Shown: in pieces, positions 32,611-42,391 of the stretch | Layout of the letters: each line of letters starts with the position of its first letter | Position numbering within the stretch: position 1 is the first letter of the stretch | Source: Trichostrongylus colubriformis | Lineage: Eukaryota; Nematoda; Chromadorea; Rhabditida; Trichostrongylidae | Assembly: GCA_963978905.1 (NCBI GenBank) | Contig: OZ022257.1 | Coordinates: 33,129,685 to 33,193,684 of the forward strand | DNA: 64,000 nt | Reading direction: 5' to 3' | Made by a program: the position numbers and the translations under genes | Notes under the pieces: model-generated | What the model was told of the DNA's origin: nothing | Database searches by the model: none | What the model saw: only the letters and a program-made list of their open reading frames with translations

Positions 32611-33182
32611 TTTAGAACCAGCTTTTCTGTACCACTTCACACTGAGCATGCCATCGGACACTTTCACCTGCGTGTTCAGGTAGGGGAGCCAACCTCGTCG
32701 TGGGACCTCTCTTGTAAGTTTGATGTACTGCGACTGCGGGTTCACTAAGCGGAAACACTCATCCATTTCGGACTGTGTTGATGTAATAATGAAGCAATCG
32801 TCCATGTATCTGCAGTACATCAATGGTAAGCGTTCCAGCACTGGTTCTTCGATTGTGCTCATGAAGCAGATTGCGAGTACTATAGCTAAGCGTTTACTCA
32901 TTGCCAAACCTCTGATTTGACGGTAATACGCACCCGACCACCTAAAGATGTTACACTGCAAACACTCCTTGCTTAGAGTCATGATGTGGGCCTTATTGAG
33001 TCCAAAGGTTTCCATTGTTCTCGGAAAGTGCTTGTGAGGCTCGCTCGTTTTGGACATTGGTATAAAGCGAAGTGACATCGAATGACTCCATTACGCAGCC
33101 GGTCTCTAAGCGTAAATTACGTAATTGTTCAAGGAACATTGTCGTATTGGCCAGATGAGATGGAATCTTGGTCAGCAGCTAG
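32551..33182 (-). pseudogene. Penelope reverse transcriptase, partial
   Basis: Begins at the junction with LLTKIPSHLANTTMFLEQL and ESFDVTSLYTNV (motif A, about 33055-33090, in a frame open only up to about 33070). After a frameshift it continues with IFRWSGAYYRQIRGLAMSKR, ICFMSTIEEPVLERLP and CRYMDDCF (catalytic Asp pair, ~32800), then YIKLTREVPRRGWLPYLNTQ and VKWYRKAGSK. Missing fingers and N-terminal parts. Enzymatic function is lost through truncation and frameshifts. Confidence 0.85.
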
Positions 33183-33711
33183 TTTTAAAAACATCTTGAT
33201 TAACGCCACATCTGCACCTCCTTCTGCCGTGGAGCATGCAGTTGTTAGGAACATGTTCAAGACGGTTGCAAATGTATGCACTGGCCCGGCAGAGCGACGG
33301 GAATCCACACGCCTAGCTTCTGACATAGCTACATCTAATGGCTATGTTGTACCGGAACATTGTGGCAGAGTTCGCACTGAGCACCGTACTGTACCACGTT
33401 GGGATAAGGTCCCCCGGTGCATACCTTTCATCTCTGATAGAATTACTCCTGCGATTCGAAGGTGCCTCGTTCAAGCACAACTAGACGATGATGTTGTCAT
33501 AGTTAGTATTCCTAATGGCAATATCAAAAACCAACTCTTGCGAAACAGGCTTTACGACAAGCGATGCATATCAGAGAACTGTGTTACATGTCCGTATGGT
33601 AAAATTTGGGATTGCGCCAAAATCGGCGTCGTCTATTTGACTGAATGTCTGACATGTAACGCAGCGTACATTGGGGAGACTGGGAGAGCCCTAGCAATAC
33701 GTATACACTAA
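33183..33711 (+). pseudogene. Penelope GIY-YIG endonuclease domain, right copy
   Basis: Starts SFKNILINATSAPPS, exactly where the inverted copy resumes, and runs through KTVANVCTGPAERRESTRLA, NGNIKNQLLRNRLYDKRCIS and GVVYLTECLTCNAAYIGETG to a TAA at 33709. In-frame ORF sequence 5' of 33183 is antisense Penelope sequence and not part of the protein. Tail coding continues in another frame to about 33960. Confidence 0.82.
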
Positions 33712-34194
33712 CACGTTGCTGGCAAAGGGCGTGGTAACGTAAGAACACCTTTGGGAAAGCATATGATCGAGGAGCATAGCGGCAACGATTTTGATGTTAT
33801 GTGCAGAATTTTGGCATATGAGACTGAGATTTCTGCCAGAAAATGGCTCGAGGCGTTTTGGATTCCCGCAAGAAATCCAAGATGAACAACCGAAATGAGT
33901 GCTTATCCGTCACGAATGACCACTTGCCATCTGCACCACATTGTGAGCCACTGCTCTGAAAATGGGAGACATGCACGTCCCAAATTATACTATATATGTA
34001 TAAGGGCGACATGGCATCTCTCAGTCACTAATTAAAACTAACTCGGAGTGGCGTTGTTCCACTTGTACGGTGGTGGAATGGGTGAGTTTGTTTCCGATGT
34101 ACGGGATTTCTCCGGTGTTTTCCTGGATCTCCGTCAAAACCGCTAGGGGGATGAGACGTTTGGCGGTGTAGTGGACAAAATTCTAATCTTGAGC

Positions 34195-34245
34195 CACGTT
34201 TAGGCCTTTGGGAAGACGATATGGTCGAAACGTCAGGCCGATAAT
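34195..34245 (+). ncRNA. Hammerhead-like motif, right Penelope copy
   Basis: GGGAAGACGATATGGTCGAA followed by ACGTCAGGCC. Stem II (CGA/TCG), GAAA and GTC are kept, but CTGAAGA has become GGGAAGA. The mirror copy (31553-31600, minus) has the same change plus CTC in place of GTC, so both are probably inactive. Confidence 0.4.
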
Positions 34246-34718
34246 AAATATTCCAACAACCTCGTTGGCACAACAGGAGAAGCTCTAATACAATATTGAT
34301 GCCGAGGTTATACGAAGAGAGAAGTTGGAAATTGCAGGTCAGATGATTTAGCGCTCGGTACCTTTTGTTAATGGTAACGATGATCAATGTTCAGGAATGA
34401 CATGGGTACATCCACTAATTAGTTAACCCTCTCGCTGAAGTGGTCAGTGAGTGTTTGGATAGTTTAGGGATCAACGGCTTTGAATTCAACTGCATCAGTA
34501 GGTAGCAATTTGTCCATTTGCTGAGCACCTATTTCCTAAATATTAGTGGTAGATCCATATGTAAGTTATCGATGCTTATCGTTTTTGTAAACATGCACCA
34601 CCATTTGGAATTTACATAGTCTAGCGGTCAATACCCAGTACGGTTGCTGGTACCGCATGAGAGAATAATCGCATGCTTTGCTATCTTAAATCTAGATCGT
34701 GTCTTGATCATCCATGTA

Positions 34719-36180
34719 TTGGGTTGAGGAATAAGTCTTCGCCGTTTTTTTGAACGTGGTTCTTCACATTAATTCCTTCATCTTTCGACAGAGCTTATAT
34801 AGGTTTCTGATAGAGCTTTTTTTGCTCTACAAAATGCTACTATCTGTTTTTCGATTCCTTGGACTAGCTGAAATTTATGAGGTTTGGAAATGAAGTGAGC
34901 TGAAGGCAAAAAATTGGCGTTTGCGCACCTCATCTCCTCGTCTGCCGTCAAGATCAAAAAATGTATGTGTATATGATTTTGATAGAGCTTTTTCAGCTCT
35001 ACGGAATGGTACCTTATTTCATTTGAATCGCTCAACTTTTGCTGTTTTAAGGCTCACAAATGCAGTACTCGCAAAAGTGTGCAGTTTCGTTATCTCCTCT
35101 TCCTTGCCTACCATCGAGACTGGTGAGAATATTTTTATAGTCCATCTCCCAAAAACTGATTGGGCGTGTCCTTCGAACTTGGGTGAATGGCGAGAGTGAG
35201 AGTGTGTGGCGGGGTGAGAGAATTAAGAGAGTTTGATACACGTTTATGCAAGTCCGTAGGACACGCCTACCCAGTTTTTGGGAAATGGACTGTATATGCA
35301 TTCGATAGAGCTTTTCTTGCCCTACAAGATGATACCACTATCCTTTTGTATCCTCTCATATTTTAGCAAGAAATCCAAGATGAACATAGGGTAGGAGTAA
35401 GTTTCCTCCTGTTTTTCAATTCAAAATTGCGTTATGAAAACGAATTTTTTTGGCAGAGTACTTCATAGCATTCGATAGAGCTCTTTCGACTACATGTGAT
35501 GAAAATGCTCGATTTCGCCGACTTTTAAGTGATCAAAAAAGGGCAAAAATTGATCCGTACAAAAAACCTAAACACTGTCTCGTAGAGCGAAAAGAGCTCT
35601 ATCGAATGCTATGAAGTGCTCTGCCAAAAAATTCGTTTTCATAACGCAATTTTGAATTGAAAAACAGGAGGAAACTTATTCCTACATGCTAAAATATGAG
35701 AGGATACAAAAGGTTAGTGGTATCATCTTGTAGAGCAAGAAAAGCTCTATCGAATGCATATAAAAATATTCTCACCAGTCTCGATGGAAGGCAAGGAAGA
35801 GGAGATAACGAAAGTGCACATTTTTGCGAGTACTGCATTTGTGAGCCCTAAAAACAGCAAAAAGTTGAGCGATTCAGATGAAATGTGGAACCATCCTGTA
35901 GAGCTGAAAAAGCCCTATCAAAATCATATACACATACATTTTTTGATCCCGATGGCAGACGAGGAGATGAGGTGCGTAAACGCCAATTTTTTGCCTTGAG
36001 CTCACTTCATTTCCAAACCTCATAAATTTTAGATAGTCGAAGGAATCGAAAAAAAGATAGTAGCATTCTGTAGAGCAAAAAAAGCTCTATCGAAAACATA
36101 TATAAGCTCTGTCAAAAGATGAAGGAAACATTGTGAAAAACGACGTTCAAAAAACGGCGGAGACTTATTCCTCAACCCAA
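34719..36180. mobile_element. 1.46-kb TA-flanked palindromic transposon
   Basis: TA at 34717-34718 and 36181-36182; ends TTGGGTTGAGGAATAAGTCT and complement. The arms are complementary over ~650 bp. Tc1/mariner superfamily by target site. No transposase. Inside each arm a short palindrome (TAGAGC, 5-8 bases, GCTCTA) recurs every ~150-173 bp. A 150-bp MITE is nested only in the left arm (35138-35290). Confidence 0.82.
35138..35290. mobile_element. 150-bp MITE nested in left arm
   Basis: Ends AGTCCATCTCCCAAAAACTG and CAGTTTTTGGGAAATGGACT; the second inverted block is GGCGTGTCC / GGACACGCC. The right arm of the host element lacks it, reading straight through AATATTTTTATATGC, so the empty site is visible in the same molecule. 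The target duplication is TA-rich, about TATA. Confidence 0.8.
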
Positions 36181-37156
36181 TAGGTAGCAGTATCAGAAGA
36201 CATGCACCATTGTTTGGAACGCTAGGAAATTTAGCGGAAAATATGTTCACCCAATAGTTCTGACTCAGACGTATTTACTACAGCAGTCGCATAGTAGTAG
36301 TAAGCAGTGTACCGGATTTTATCCCTTCCCCATGATGTAAGCCGTTGTCAGTGAAAAGTCACCATGAAGGTTCCCGTACCCGAGTGTGAACAAATACCTG
36401 CGAGGGTGAACATTCCACTGTTAGCCAGAAGAACGAAACGAATTCGGCGACATTAGCCTTCTGACACTCCTCGAATCTTATCAACCGTTATCAATTTGGA
36501 TCACCTTCCATTGATGTGCCCGTTCCACCCCTCAAAACACCCATGAGTGTCGACGCTCCAGAATAGACACTAAAGATGAAACGATTCTGGCGACATTCGT
36601 GTTTTGAGGCTCCCTACTGAATCTTATCAACCGTTATCGATATGGATCACACACCATTGTTGTGCCCGTCCAACCCCTCTCAACACTTATGAGTTTCGGC
36701 AGTTCAGGATCGACTCGAAAGGTGATACAAATTAGGCGACATTCGTCTTTCGAGGCTCCTTATTGAATCTTATCAATCGTTATCAAATTGGGTCACCCAA
36801 CATTGATGTGCCCGTCCCACCCCTCGGAACATATATGAGTTTCGGCAGTCTAGGATCGACCCGAAAAGCGAAACGGATTTGGTTACATTAGCCTTTCGAG
36901 GCCCCTTATCAGCCCTTATTATGCTATCATTTCGGCCCACCACCGCTGGAATCCCCTTACCACCCCCTATATCATATCTGAATTCCAGTATCTCATCTTT
37001 GTTGCAACGCGAGATATGAATTTCTGGTCAAACACACACACAAACATACCCACACAAACACTAACAGGCACACTTACCGGGAAGATTACTACATCCATGA
37101 ATGAACTTGAGAAAGTGAAGTGGCAATCATTCACTGGAATCAATAACACTTATAGC

Positions 37157-37512
37157 TGACGATTAGAACTCAAGTGCAGACTGCTGAGCACCTCACTGTC
37201 GATGCGCTTTTTTCTCCAAACCCCTGCATCCCACAGTGTTTTGATGACATTTTCTCGCTGTTTTATGGAGTAACCACTTCATGTGTACCTTTTCTCTACA
37301 CAGCAGGCCACCAAAGAAAATTCCCAGATAACGAACTGAGGGCTTTGGTGGAAGATTTTATAGAATGCTCCCTCGATACTGCTTTGACGCGCTACGCAGC
37401 AGATTTTTTCCCATTGCAATATCTCATTCACCAAGTAGAAAGCTTGCATGAAGGAGATCGTGCGAGCTCTCCACTCAACTTCAACTGCAAGCGATTAGAA
37501 GTAGTAGTATGA
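37157..37512 (+). CDS. Candidate exon of unknown protein, between foldback arms
   Basis: Preceded by an acceptor-like CACTTATAG at 37156. The open frame reads QTAEHLTVDALFSPNPCIPQ, GVTTSCVPFLYTAGHQRKF, DNELRALVEDFIECSLDTAL and TRYAADFFPLQYLIHQVES, with balanced amphipathic helices and codon use unlike the surrounding repeats. A GTAGTA after CGATTAGAA (near 37500) could be a donor. I do not recognise the family. Options: a host exon in a gene hosting the foldback, or a gene fragment captured by the element. Confidence 0.42.
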
Positions 37513-38059
37513 CTTCCAGCCTTGGTTTCATTGGAGACGATGAAATTGCGTAGGCATCCTCCGGCCACTTCCGGATACGAGCGGCTTCTAGGAGGGCTTA
37601 CGCGCCCAATATCACGACATTATGTAGGTTCGTTCTACATCTCGTTCAAGGCCAGAGCTAGCTTGCAAGCTTTGCGATATGGCGTCTACATGGAATGACA
37701 TTTGTCGCAGCTGCTTTGAGCAAAATTCTTCTGATTTCAAACACCATTAAAAGCGACGAATCTTTCTGTTGAAGAGATGTGTTGCTTTTGTCACTCTTTT
37801 CATGATATATACAAGTTATGCCTTGCTTCGATGTAATTTTCTGTATCCTTATTTGATTGTCTCTCGTTCAATCCTACAGAGGTTTTCTCTTCACCTAGCC
37901 CCTTTTTGACGGCGGCAAACTTCACCTTGCTTCGAAAGTTGCAATTGGTTCAGTACCATTATACCCGGTTATGCAGGCTCTGAAATGCGATAGGCGTTGT
38001 CCTATTTGAGGGCATTCTAATGAGGGGTAGTTCTGGCAGATCCTATTACAAATATAGAA
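37513..38059. other. No recognised feature
   Basis: Lies between the candidate exon and the right foldback arm. May hold intron or further exons; none identified. Confidence 0.35.
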
Positions 38060-38930
38060 TCCGCCAAGGATGTCTTTCTGTCTGTGTGTTCGTCTGTTTG
38101 CCACAAAATTCATATCTCGCGTCACAGCAATTACGGCATCCTCCGTTTTACAAGTGATGTTGAAGGTGGTAAGTGACATCAGTGGTGAGGTACAGGAAGA
38201 CATGGCACTCGATAAGGACTGATAACGAGCGTCGAAAGTCAAATATCACCAATTGTTGTGCTCTTCGGGCCAAGATGGTACACTGATACTCTTGACTACA
38301 ATGTGGGAAAGTACGGGAACATCAATGGATAACGGTTGATAAGATTCGATAAAGAGCTTGAGAAGGCAAATGTCGTCTAACCCATTTAGCTTCGCGTTGA
38401 CACTTGAGCGTTAACCCCCACTGATGTTTTGCGGGGTGGAACGGAGCATTAATCATAGACGATTCAAACCGATAACAGTCGATTAGATTCGATAAGAGGC
38501 GTGAGAATTTAAACGTCACCGAATCCGTTTGACGTTCCCAGCTCACAGTGGGATGTTTATACCTACAGATGGCATCGGTATCTGACAACTGCATCTACTA
38601 CCAATATATAGGAATTACATACTCTGAGAAAACGAATTGCTGATCCAATCCAAAATTATCGAACGCTAATGTGTGACTTCCCAGATAGTGGCCATCACAT
38701 TCACAAGGGTTGAACAATCAATGGAATGTGGCTGATGTAATACACCGTGATACACTATTGAATTATCTACCAACTATAAGGCTCAAGCACTAAATGCCCA
38801 GTAAGTGAACACGATTCGTACTCCAAATCAGTAGTAATGTTTCGGTCTCTAATCTAAATTGAATTTTGAATATTGGTCAGCACAGGTCATTTCCATATTA
38901 TTAGGTTGGCAACTAAGTAATTGCGGATTT

Positions 38931-39240
38931 TTAAATACTGCTTTTTCCCTCCAAACTGCTTTCCAGCAATCTCTTCTGTACATACACATGTAGTACAAGT
39001 CCACACGCATCTATAGGTATTATTGTCTTCCATCTTCCGGATAACCCTTTTCGGCAAAATAAACATATCAACGGTTTTTCATTTTCAATACAAAAATTAC
39101 AAAAAGATTTTTCTTTGAATGGCGTTAGACAGGGAGAGGAAAAGGTGATAATCCGATGGAGCAAGATCAGGGCTATGAGGTGGATGGGGCAGCAATTTTT
39201 ATCCAAGCTCGAGAATTTTTTGGCGAGTCATTTTTCCAAT
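38931..39240 (-). pseudogene. Mariner transposase C-terminal fragment
   Basis: HSPDLAPSDYHLFLSLSNAI (the D34D block with its final catalytic Asp) followed by RKIFL and a decayed C-terminus ending inside the terminal repeat. Only the 3' quarter of a transposase is present. Confidence 0.75.
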
Positions 39241-39487
39241 GGTGGTAAAAATTCTTTTAAATTTTTTTCAAAAAATTCTCGAGCTTAGAGAAAAATTACT
39301 GCCTTACCGTTCTGATCTTTCTCCATCGGATCATCACCTTTCACTTTCCCTGTCTAACGCCATTCAAAGAAAAAAATTGGAATTGAATATGAGGTGACTT
39401 TTGATATTTTTATTTTGCCGAAAAGGGTTATCCGGGAGATGGAAGATAACAATACCTATAGATGCGTGTGGACTTGTACTACATATA

Positions 39488-41056
39488 CAGTGCGTTTCAT
39501 AATTATAAGGTCACCCTCAAATTTTCGGTTTTCAGAACACACAGCCAACCAAAAATTTCATAAGTATTTTTTACAGATTCCTCACCACAAAAAACCCATC
39601 CATACTAGTTTTGATGACACTACCTTTTAGCCCGATATTTCTATGAATATTTTCTGATTTTTGTGCCGTTTCATAATTATAAGGTGACCCCGAAGAAAAA
39701 GGAGATTTGCTAGAGTAAGCAGCGCATGCGAAGGAGCTCATAATCTATGGTTCCTTCCTGTTAAAGAACGACATTAGCTAGCCGTTTGGGGAAGTAGAAA
39801 CGAAATTTCGAAGAGCCTTACCATAGATATTGTTCCAGTCTTCAACAATTGCCTGCTTCAGCAGCTTTGCCTCCCAAAATCGGCGATTATTTGGATAAAT
39901 ATTTTTGCGGCGATGTCTTGCAAATCTCCCCAATAGAGCTGAGACCAAGACTACATGTTATCTATGGCTGGAGGTCCGTATTTCGGAACTTTAACCACGA
40001 TTCCGTTGGATGCCTACTTGAACAACAGCCTTGTCATGCAGTTAGACGCAATTATGAAGAGCCGATCGGCTCCAAAAGGCAACTGATTTCTTTGTAAGAT
40101 CTTCTAGCAGTCTCTGGAGTCCATTCTACAGGTTTCGAAGGCAAGGTTCAATGCAACCTCATTGCCGAAAACCAATTAGGCCATCACCCTTCTCCCACAA
40201 AAATTGCCAAGGTTCCGCTAGATCGGCGCACTTCTCAGACCAAGCTAGTACTACCTCTACCCATCAGCATCATACAATTAGAATATTTTCAGACTTAAAA
40301 ACACAATTCAGATGGAATTACTCGTATGCAGGGTGCAACTGCTATGCGAATTCAGTTTCGTTCATTCCGTGCTCAAGAACAACTTTATGAATTGAAGTCG
40401 TTCCGTCTTATGGTGTGCTGTAGGCCTCGGAAATCACTTCATTATTTCTTCAGTGAGGTTTCTGCCCTTCCTCGCTGCTGTACACGCTCCGGTTCCAGAC
40501 TAAAAATGGCTCAACTCCAAACAAATCTGGTCCATGGAAGAGGTGCTATAGGAAGTGGCCCCCTCAATCCTTTCCTCGTTAATGATAATAATCTCACGTG
40601 GGAGTCCAGAGCCTGAAAAACATCTAAGACACGGAATCTCTCATATGTCATCTAACTGAGCACAGGAATCTACCGATTTTTTCTGGAATGGCTCTCAAAC
40701 TGAGTCTAGCACCACAAGAATCCCAAATATGGGCTTTTCTCTCGGAACAAGTAGCTATCCACATGATAATTCAATCATGTATCCGAAGATGTATTTGGAA
40801 TACATATCCACCTTCACAGACTTGCTGGAGCCTCAACTTTTTTTTCTTTCTCCAAGGTGACCTTATAATAATGAAACGGTGCAAAAGACGAAAATTACTC
40901 TAAAAAACAAAAGGTAAACGAGACTGCAACCAGAAATCGGATACGGAGGTTATTTTAGGTGAGGAATCCGTCTATAAGACTGAAAAGATTCTTTAATGGG
41001 GTGTTGTTGAGAAAACCTGAAATTCATGGGTGGCCTTATAATTATGAAACGCACTG
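39488..41056 (-). mobile_element. Tc1-like transposon, inactive
   Basis: 1569 bp; TA at 39486-39487 and 41057-41058; ends CAGTGCGTTTCATAATTATA and complement. A second copy of the terminal motif (CGTTTCATAATTATAAGGTG) lies at 39665, so the left end is duplicated. Minus-strand remnants near 39780-39860 read KQAIVEDWNNIYGKALRNFV with KRLANVV, the C-terminal tail of Tc1-type transposases. The rest is too decayed to read. Confidence 0.75.
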
Positions 41057-41145
41057 TATATGTACAGAAGAAATTTTGTGGAAAGCAGTTTTGAGGGAAA
41101 AAGCAGTATTTAAAAATCCGCAATTACTTAGTTGCCAACCTAATA

Positions 41146-42388
41146 CATCATTCCACCGTCTTTTTCGCGCAATACTGTGCGATAGCGCAACTGACTGCGG
41201 CATAATGATGGGTTTTGGAAGTTGAGGTACTCAATAGTAGTGTGACATAGGGCAAGAACCCAGGAGATAGATGGCCGGAAACCTTTTTTTTTTCCTCTTT
41301 TCTTTTCCTGGATGTAGACGGCGGGGGACCAAGACAGGCTGCCGCAAATGTTGGCCTGCCTTGCAGGAACTTCAAAATCGGGAACCGAGCAACCAGATAC
41401 CCAGGCAAATGAGTGCACTGAAAATCCCAATCTTCACAGAACAATCTTCCGAAATTGAATGTGCCTTTACAGAAAAGATGTCTTCCTGGTCTCTAAACTC
41501 TCCTGTGATGCTCCCAGCAGAGAGGGCTCCATTCCCACGTCGCATTCATGGAATTTTCTTTCTGTGCATGGATTCTTCGGATTCGTTATTTTTATGCACA
41601 AGAAGGTTTTTTAAAAGCCCGCGAAATCTTTACCATTTCTGTCAGTCAGCTGCATTCGATTTTTAACAAGATCCAAGGGCTGAACAAACCATGTAGCAGT
41701 CATCCTGAAAGGCATATCATCCATTCGAACTTGAAAGGATAGCTTTCAGCAAACAAACGCAGATCTATCAATGCAAACATTGCTAAATTTTGAGCACGAG
41801 TCGCTAATAAGATCTATTATATCCTGACATACGATTCTTCCACAACTCCTTTCACTATTTCTTGCTGAATACAGGCATCGAAAGATACAGTGGCCAGTTT
41901 AGAAAAAGCTTTTTGAAAACAAGAGTTAGTGAGCTCCAGATTTTACTATGGTGCTGTCGCAATGAGTGGAGAGGCTTTTCGCTGCGAACGCTACTTCTCT
42001 TCAAACCTGAGATAAAAGGAACTCCTTCCTACTCTTTTGTGGCTCAGGCAAAGTATACGCTTGAGCGTGTAGATTGCCTCAGAAATCATTCATAGATGCT
42101 GAAGTTACAACCTTTCATTAAAACCGCTCATTGTGATAAATCTTAATAAAGGATCCACTGATTGGCCTCATCAAGTACTGAAATCATTCAAAGGTTGAAA
42201 AACGAGCATTACTACTAATGATGCATCGACACCATGCAAACAGGATAAAAGTGACATCGCAATGAGGAGGGGGCACTACGAGAGCTCATAGAATGCAGCG
42301 GTCGAAACAGTTTGTTGCAACTCATGTGGGGGTAGGTGTGTTCACTAAGTGCTCAGTTTATGCTATCCTCAGCGGTTGAGATTCGGTA
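41146..42388. other. No recognised gene or repeat
   Basis: The 131-residue ORF at 41271-41666 is Phe/Arg/Ser-rich and has no recognisable domain. Sequence at 42285-42370 (GCAGCGGTCGAAACAGTTTG) vaguely matches 29860-29950 and may be another old repeat. Confidence 0.4.
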
Positions 42389-42391
42389 TTA

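Larger units (their letters stand above)
31506..34305. mobile_element. Two Penelope-like elements fused head to head
   Basis: The left copy reads on the minus strand (33182 down to 31506) and the right copy on the plus strand (33183 up to 34305). From the junction outward both continue through the GIY-YIG endonuclease, a conserved C-terminal tail and the hammerhead-bearing terminal segment to a shared end (TATTAGAGCTTCT and complement). The left copy additionally retains part of the reverse transcriptase. The near-identity of the two ~1.1-kb arms points to one event, not two insertions. 5'-truncated inverted copies are typical of Penelope elements. Confidence 0.8.
34510..38898. mobile_element. 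Foldback-family copy, interrupted, with ORF between arms
   Basis: Left arm 34510-34718 plus 36183-37060: the outer block matches 9790-9960, then 146-bp units at 36420-36930 and the terminal GAGATATGAATTTC loop. Right arm about 38060-38898, starting CACAAAATTCATATCTCGCG with two to three units (38210-38560). The arm is split by the 1.46-kb transposon 34719-36180. The 1-kb interior (37060-38060) holds a coding-looking ORF instead of the TA-rich spacer found in the copy at 5008. Confidence 0.6.
38901..41143. mobile_element. Palindromic mariner derivative with nested Tc1-like element
   Basis: Flanked by TA (38899-38900 and 41144-41145); ends TTAGGTTGGCAACTAAGTAA and complement, the signature of cecropia-type mariners. 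Each arm encodes the 3' part of a mariner transposase: LPHPPHSPDLAPSDYHLF on the minus strand near 39140-39190 and a decayed mirror near 39300-39380. So it is two 3' ends joined at ~39245. The right arm is split by the insertion 39488-41056. Confidence 0.82.

Noticed and set aside
33082..33190. N-terminal extension of the plus-strand Penelope ORF
   Set aside because: This stretch is the antisense of the reverse-transcriptase motif A region of the opposite copy; it is open by chance.
40326..40616. Plus-strand ORF inside the Tc1-like element
   Set aside because: Recognisable transposase remnants are on the minus strand; the plus ORF has no family resemblance.
41271..41666. 131-residue plus-strand ORF
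   Set aside because: Low-complexity start in a T-rich run and no recognisable domain; the opposite strand is open as well.
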